Of a stretch of DNA of 34,923 bases, positions 31,501 to 34,923 are shown one piece after another. This DNA comes from a virus. Below the pieces are notes generated by a model. It saw nothing but the letters and a program-made list of their open reading frames with translations. It made no database searches and was not told the origin of the DNA. Each line of letters opens with the position of its first letter. The first letter of the stretch is position 1. The translations under genes were made by a program, and so were the position numbers. Location: positions 1-34,923 of the IMG/VR virus record IMGVR_UViG_3300044712_002652. One strand, written 5' to 3'.

Positions 31501-31973
31501 ACCAGGTTGCGCCTGGCGCAGCCGATATGATTATTGTGCCTAAAGTAACTACAAACGCGGGTGAAGCGTTTACGCCGTCTCATTATCCGCTGCCTGTATT
31601 TTTCCCTTCGTCACAAACAAACTGGAACAATATTTCCTCAACAGGCTCGGTTGATTATTATTCTTTTTCAAGCGGCGCGCAAAACGACCAAATTATCTGG
31701 AGCGTCAATTTGCCAGCAGGAACCTATACATGGTCATTGCTGCATTTTCGCGCAACTACCAGCGGAATTTATACTCTGTACATCGCAGGCGCATCGGTCG
31801 GGACGGTCGATGGATATGGGAGTTCGTTGATTGTCGCAAGCAGCGTGACGGGGATAGTTGTGGCGGGGGGGAATCCTGTGGAAGTGAAAATAAAAATGGC
31901 AACAAAAAACGCCAGCGCATCGGCGTATTATGGCGTGTTGTGGCAGTCGTGGCTGGTAAGGACGGGAGCATAA
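28596..31973 (+). CDS. tail-tip protein with seven-repeat beta-propeller
   Basis: A 1125-residue virion protein. Residues 1-375 resemble tail-hub proteins that follow Dit (PIENVIEFVLLDTD; GGFVLSAYSAIGTDKSS). Residues about 384-735 hold seven repeats of about 35-50 residues. Each has a core such as DIYIGG-F, followed by N-I-K or N-I-A-K-WDG and WSALG-G, so they probably fold as a seven-bladed propeller that could bind host glycans. After this come a fibre-like stretch (IPLIDSVTSYTLKKLTWANVKATL) and a C-terminal beta domain (about 995-1125). The start overlaps the previous stop. Propeller function is inferred. Confidence 0.85.
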   Translation: MTTPDPIENVIEFVLLDTDLTSALAILPAADAELYMEVNEPGSGSLSVPALSNAAGLIASGQFVRATFRGDTIGGFFIENIEETFASSGEEGDRWMKVSGRGGLALLDDAIVWDNGSSDASREFSGTKASILIMLLTEAQSRSALTTLSWDFSATLDSNGASWADDETLKFNAGISMLEVVREISSLGIDFEMLPDGAGGFVLSAYSAIGTDKSSTIYFRTGTNCEEIESTEEGADIKNVLRVQYKGGYTTVKNNTSIAARRRRESSIDAQFAAGTKAARAFGNSKLVITKDPKRQISINVYDGVKPYYIQDYGIGDAITLDKHGVETEYRIRAVRLSLGEGEKAHVALDLNSMITEHQIRMQQQIDALINKVSAGDDAGEIKTGFWAALGRNSNNGNINCMAALGSDIYIGGHFTIFGGIEANNVIKFDTVAVEFSALGEGAENGFSSPINDGDVLAVTVIGNDVFFGGIFRYAGTVDLGSGFIAKWNGSAWSALGGGLGTYCYSLANNGVDLFAGGYGAGNFIKKYSGGAWSTIGTTADSSKGCYALNYSTNGNLYAGGDFLAVSGVPVNRIAKWDGAVWTALGAGLSGPCYAITSNANSIYVGGTFDTAGGVTVNSIALYNGSWSAFGTGFTSPAEVDSIWLDGEDIYAGGGFQQSEPGVYVNSIAFYNGEGWNKMGRGENGATIATIGLISGACKSIVIVNNIVYVGGNYTLAGGKASKHFSAFIRKLEDVINNVEARGGDKYNLAGNVHGAASKTPPVNADEIPLIDSVTSYTLKKLTWANVKATLKTYFDTIYSAIVTTTRGDMIRRGAITDERFDAKTSGFIVQGNGTDAVSAAFDWDTISVAAGADMVHSHANASEGGALDLNVNNPPFFFVAGALATGTNILSIAFASLTTVESWYLLCKVTGISSSTIADINLTGTGTIFSTQANRPALAYNDADGLTISGAPSTTVFPAGSILTLDIDQVAPGAADMIIVPKVTTNAGEAFTPSHYPLPVFFPSSQTNWNNISSTGSVDYYSFSSGAQNDQIIWSVNLPAGTYTWSLLHFRATTSGIYTLYIAGASVGTVDGYGSSLIVASSVTGIVVAGGNPVEVKIKMATKNASASAYYGVLWQSWLVRTGA

Positions 31974-31974
31974 T

Positions 31975-33957
31975 ATGATAGTGAATGACACTCAAAAGGG
32001 AACTCCCTTTGTAAATTATACAGGGACAAAAGCGGCGATTGAGGCGTTGAGCGGAATCGCTGAAGGGGCGACGGCATACGCGACTGACACTGACCAGCCA
32101 GGAAATTACACAGGCGCGGCTTGGAAATGGACGGCGCAAATTCCTGTATCCAGCACTGATGTGGCTATGCCGAAAATCGGAAGCCCGACAATTGATAATC
32201 TTGCGGAAGATTTTACAACTCGCGGAAGCGCAGGAGTCATTGATGGGACGCTGACCTACATCGAGGCGGATACTGGAACGTTCAAGGTAAAAGTAAACGC
32301 GGGCGAGGGATATATTAGAACATCCAACGACCAGCAAGCGGAACTAAAAATTATTACATGGAGCGCAGTCACTCAAATTGACATCCCCGCGCCAGCGGCG
32401 GGTTATGAAACTTTGCGCTACATCGGCATTGAATATAACGCTGGAAGTCCACAAGTGACGGTTCGCACGACATTCAATTGGAACTGGCATAGCGATTTTC
32501 CGCTTGGCAGAGTTTCAGTTGACGCGCTGGGTGTGATGCACATTTTGAACGCATACGCACACTCTGAGGATGTGTCAAATCTCACGCGTAAATGGATGCG
32601 GCTCAATTTTCCATTTCATAGGGAGGAACCGCCTGAGGGTTCGGGCGGAATTGTAATTGGCGAAACCGGAACGCGAAACCTAACATTATCAGCCGGGTAC
32701 GTTTGGCACGGCTTTAACCGCTATTATGTCCCCGCGAGAGATACATCAGGCACAGATAGATTTGATTTGCTTTATCGCAGAGCGGGCGGAGGATTTACAG
32801 GCACAGCCTCAAATTCCCAATGGCCAAATACGCAATACGACGATGGAAGCGGAACGCTGGCAACAATGACAGTCGGACGTTACGCATGTCTATGGATATA
32901 TCTTGACCTTGCCGAAGATACAGGCGGCATACCGGGATTCGATGTGGTTTATGGTCGTGGTCAATACACAACATCAATTCTTGCAGAAGCGGAAGCCGCA
33001 CCCACCATACCCGAACATCTTACATATCATGGAAGATTGATAGCGAGGTTGATTTTCAAAAAATCAGACGCGACCGCTACGCTGATTGAATCTACGTGGA
33101 CGACCAGTATAGGCACAACGCCTATTTCAGACCACGCGCAGTTATCAAACCTACAAGGCGGAACAGCAGGTGAGTATTATCACCTTACTTCCGCACAGGC
33201 AACTGACCTTACAGATGCGGGAGAATCAGCGCTCCATTATCACCAAATGGGAGCGGGAAATAACAGTTACTTCTTCGGAATAAACGACGCAACCCGCGTT
33301 TATCTCCCCACACCTACCGGCGCGGAATATGCGAGGTTTTTTAAGTTAGTCGCATCCTCAGACCCGCTATCCAAAATTCAAGCGGCAGATTGGCTGGGAA
33401 CATCTGCCACATATCTACAAGCCAAATCGTTAGGGTGCAGCGCAACGGTTATTACAGCGGCATCCGGCACGCCATTTACAGCAGATATGAAATACTGTGT
33501 CATCAAACATGCGTCCACATCCAACGGCGTAACCAATGCGGGCGTAAGTATTGTCAAAAGCGTTGATAGTTCAACGCAGTTGACCATTGAAAAGGTATCC
33601 GGCACAGATTTTGCCAATAGTTATTATTTCTACATCTCCCACAACGAATGGATTGTGCCAACAACAGGCATTTATCTTATAACCACAAAGTTATACCTAA
33701 ATGCGCCAGTTGACTTGCGTAATTATTTTTACAGCGGATGGTCAGCCGCGAACGGAAGCGCGCCTGCGCGTAAGTTCCTAGTCGCCCTGCAATCAGCCGG
33801 AACGTCAGACATGGCGCAGCCTGTCACGAATATGGTTTCCCTCACAAAAGACAATTACTTTTTTATTGCCGGTTCCACAACCGACACCACGAAAGGAACA
33901 AATATGTTTGAAAGTCTCGCAACCATAGACCTTATGCTACTCAGGCAAACGGCATGA
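31975..33957 (+). CDS. tail fibre protein
   Basis: A 660-residue, beta-rich protein. The N-terminus (NYTGTKAAIEALSGIAEGATAYATDT, followed by YTGAAWKWTA) is a common opening of fibres that attach to a tail tip. The middle includes DHAQLSNLQGGTAGEYYHLTSAQ, a fibre repeat motif, and the C-terminus looks like a receptor-binding or C1q/TNF-like beta domain (IPTTGIYLITTKLYL). ATG 31975 is one base after the previous stop. Compared with the genes before it, the coding strand looks less G-rich and more A- and C-rich, which fits a module acquired separately. Confidence 0.82.
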   Translation: MIVNDTQKGTPFVNYTGTKAAIEALSGIAEGATAYATDTDQPGNYTGAAWKWTAQIPVSSTDVAMPKIGSPTIDNLAEDFTTRGSAGVIDGTLTYIEADTGTFKVKVNAGEGYIRTSNDQQAELKIITWSAVTQIDIPAPAAGYETLRYIGIEYNAGSPQVTVRTTFNWNWHSDFPLGRVSVDALGVMHILNAYAHSEDVSNLTRKWMRLNFPFHREEPPEGSGGIVIGETGTRNLTLSAGYVWHGFNRYYVPARDTSGTDRFDLLYRRAGGGFTGTASNSQWPNTQYDDGSGTLATMTVGRYACLWIYLDLAEDTGGIPGFDVVYGRGQYTTSILAEAEAAPTIPEHLTYHGRLIARLIFKKSDATATLIESTWTTSIGTTPISDHAQLSNLQGGTAGEYYHLTSAQATDLTDAGESALHYHQMGAGNNSYFFGINDATRVYLPTPTGAEYARFFKLVASSDPLSKIQAADWLGTSATYLQAKSLGCSATVITAASGTPFTADMKYCVIKHASTSNGVTNAGVSIVKSVDSSTQLTIEKVSGTDFANSYYFYISHNEWIVPTTGIYLITTKLYLNAPVDLRNYFYSGWSAANGSAPARKFLVALQSAGTSDMAQPVTNMVSLTKDNYFFIAGSTTDTTKGTNMFESLATIDLMLLRQTA

Positions 33958-34202
33958 ACGCCATAGATATTTTTCGCGCGCGCACAGCCTTCGGAATGGC
34001 AATGTCAGAAGATATAAAATGGCAGGTTATCAAAGCCTATCGCAATGACTTGCTGACGCAATCTGACTGGACTCAGTTGCCCGATGCAGCGCTAACCAGC
34101 ACAGAGCAAACAGCCTGGCAGAATTACCGCCAATCCTTGCGAGACATCCCCCAAAATTACGCGATCCCCGACGAAGTTATTTTTCCAGAGATTCCAACAT
34201 GA
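33954..34202 (+). CDS. tail-fibre assembly chaperone-like protein
   Basis: An 82-residue protein. The stretch NDLLTQSDWTQLPDAAL, followed by WQNYRQSLRDIPQNY and ending with PEIP, matches the small phage tail assembly chaperone family (Phage_tail_APC) found after fibre genes. It would assist folding or assembly of the fibre before it. The start overlaps the fibre stop (ATGA), and the stop overlaps the next start. Confidence 0.82.
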   Translation: MNAIDIFRARTAFGMAMSEDIKWQVIKAYRNDLLTQSDWTQLPDAALTSTEQTAWQNYRQSLRDIPQNYAIPDEVIFPEIPT

Positions 34203-34381
34203 GCAACGATAAAAAGATTTTAGGCGCGCAAAAGAAAGCCGAGCGCGAGAAAGCCGCCAATCTGCTGGCAGAGTTGAAAGATAAAACCATATCAACAATG
34301 AGCAAAGCGGAAATTGATAAATTGATAACTGCGCTTTGTTTGCGACTCGGAATTGCAGATGTGACTGGAAAGATTAAATAA
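34199..34381 (+). CDS. hypothetical small helical protein
   Basis: A 60-residue, charged, helical protein (KKILGAQKKAEREKAANLLAEL at the N-terminus) with coiled-coil character and no recognised family. The ATG start overlaps the previous stop. A short palindrome, CCCGC-GAGA-GCGGG, follows at 34390-34403. It probably closes the tail cluster. Confidence 0.6.
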   Translation: MSNDKKILGAQKKAEREKAANLLAELKDKTISTMSKAEIDKLITALCLRLGIADVTGKIK

Positions 34382-34425
34382 GTTTATCAACCCGCGAGAG
34401 CGGGAATTAAATCAAGGAGTTTGAG

Positions 34426-34923
34426 ATGTATAACGATAAGTATGTATTTGAATTCAAGACGGCTGAGGTTCTGCGGATCCAAAATATGGCGACCCTGACA
34501 GCTGCCATATTTGCGCAGCATAACGACAATGGCAAGCGCCACCTGCGCAAAGACTGTGATGCCACGCTCAAAATTCTGCGCGAGGCGGAGGCGTTTGTCA
34601 ACGCGAACATTGGCAAGACGCGGAAGGGAATCCCGACTGTGTATGATGTCCGCAAGAACGTTCACAACTTTGCGAATCCGCCATTTCGCCCGGATGATTT
34701 GACCGAGTATCGTCTCGCCCGCGCGGTCGAATCGCTGGAACATATCTATACTCAGTTCAATGTCGCCGAGCAAGCCAAGACGGTTAATGTCGTTTTGCAG
34801 AACACGAACGGCGGCGGAAAGGTCAAGGCTGAGTTGAAGGTCTCGGAGATGTACGACCGCGTGAGGTTTGTCCTTGCAGCGCTGCGGGATAACGTGCAGT
34901 TCTGGGATGAGCAGATCAAGTAA
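34426..34923 (+). CDS. hypothetical protein, 165 residues
   Basis: A soluble, mostly helical protein with a middle beta part (TVNVVLQNTNGGGKVKAELKV). No family is recognised and there is no signal peptide or membrane segment. AAGGAG precedes ATG 34426, after a short gap. It ends exactly at the window end with TAA and is therefore complete. It may start a new functional block, such as lysis or lysogeny, that lies beyond the window. Confidence 0.72.
   Translation: MYNDKYVFEFKTAEVLRIQNMATLTAAIFAQHNDNGKRHLRKDCDATLKILREAEAFVNANIGKTRKGIPTVYDVRKNVHNFANPPFRPDDLTEYRLARAVESLEHIYTQFNVAEQAKTVNVVLQNTNGGGKVKAELKVSEMYDRVRFVLAALRDNVQFWDEQIK

Noticed and set aside
34390-34403. CCCGC-GAGA-GCGGG as terminator
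   Set aside because: The stem is only five base pairs and no T-run follows, so a terminator call is not justified.
1-34923. tRNA or rRNA genes
   Set aside because: No cloverleaf with the usual T-arm sequence and no rRNA-like stretch was recognised by eye. A covariance-model search would be needed to be certain.

Overview
The window is a stretch of a tailed, double-stranded DNA phage genome or prophage of siphovirus type. Every convincing gene lies on the + strand. It starts exactly on a start codon and ends exactly on a stop codon, so the element very probably continues on both sides; no lysis gene and no repressor are visible. The host is not given by any single gene. The GC-rich, G-over-C-biased coding strand, the many C-rich/G-rich intergenic palindromes and the style of the proteins suggest an uncultured environmental bacterium, perhaps Chloroflexota (Anaerolineae-like). 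That host call is inference with low confidence.

Layout. 1-2642: a phage-type tyrosine integrase and a run of small unknown genes (a zinc-ribbon protein, a membrane protein, a small helical protein). 2643-2938: a non-coding stretch with a perfect hairpin and a G-quadruplex-like run. 2939-6238: a large primase-helicase fusion. 6239-6603: a non-coding, repeat-rich stretch with eight TGAACA hexamers, nested inverted repeats and an AT-rich segment, which looks like a replication origin or centromere. 6604-8923: a membrane lipoprotein, an actin-like (ParM/Alp) protein and a small putative adaptor, which suggests plasmid-like partition or intracellular positioning. 9070-11067: accessory genes including DUF4326 and a DUF5131 (Gp37/Gp68) protein.

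11071-12554 is the most unusual part: an integron integrase (IntI), not a phage integrase, followed without a gap by a GTTAGAC core site, one gene cassette encoding a phage ABA-sandwich-like protein, and an attC-like folded site. The cassette's first bases (TTAGAC) are exactly complementary to the inverse core GTCTAAC of its own attC, as expected of a true cassette. The phage therefore appears to carry a miniature integron at the boundary between its early and late genes.

12555-12751 holds a possible promoter, two hairpins and a strong terminator just before the late operon. 12780-34381 is the late operon in classic HK97-like order: two membrane proteins, small and large terminase, a portal-MuF fusion, prohead protease, major capsid, decoration-like protein, connector and neck genes, tail tube, tail assembly chaperones with a programmed -1 frameshift, tape measure, distal tail protein, a tail-tip protein carrying a seven-repeat beta-propeller, a tail fibre and a small tail chaperone-like protein. 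The last gene (34426-34923) is unknown.

Almost every gap in the late operon holds a C-rich/G-rich palindrome of a recurring type. One copy, almost identical to an intergenic one, sits in frame inside the portal-MuF gene. In outline: the integrase and the origin/partition module maintain the element, the primase-helicase replicates it, the terminase and capsid module package it, the tail module delivers it, and the integron offers a slot for swapping accessory genes.
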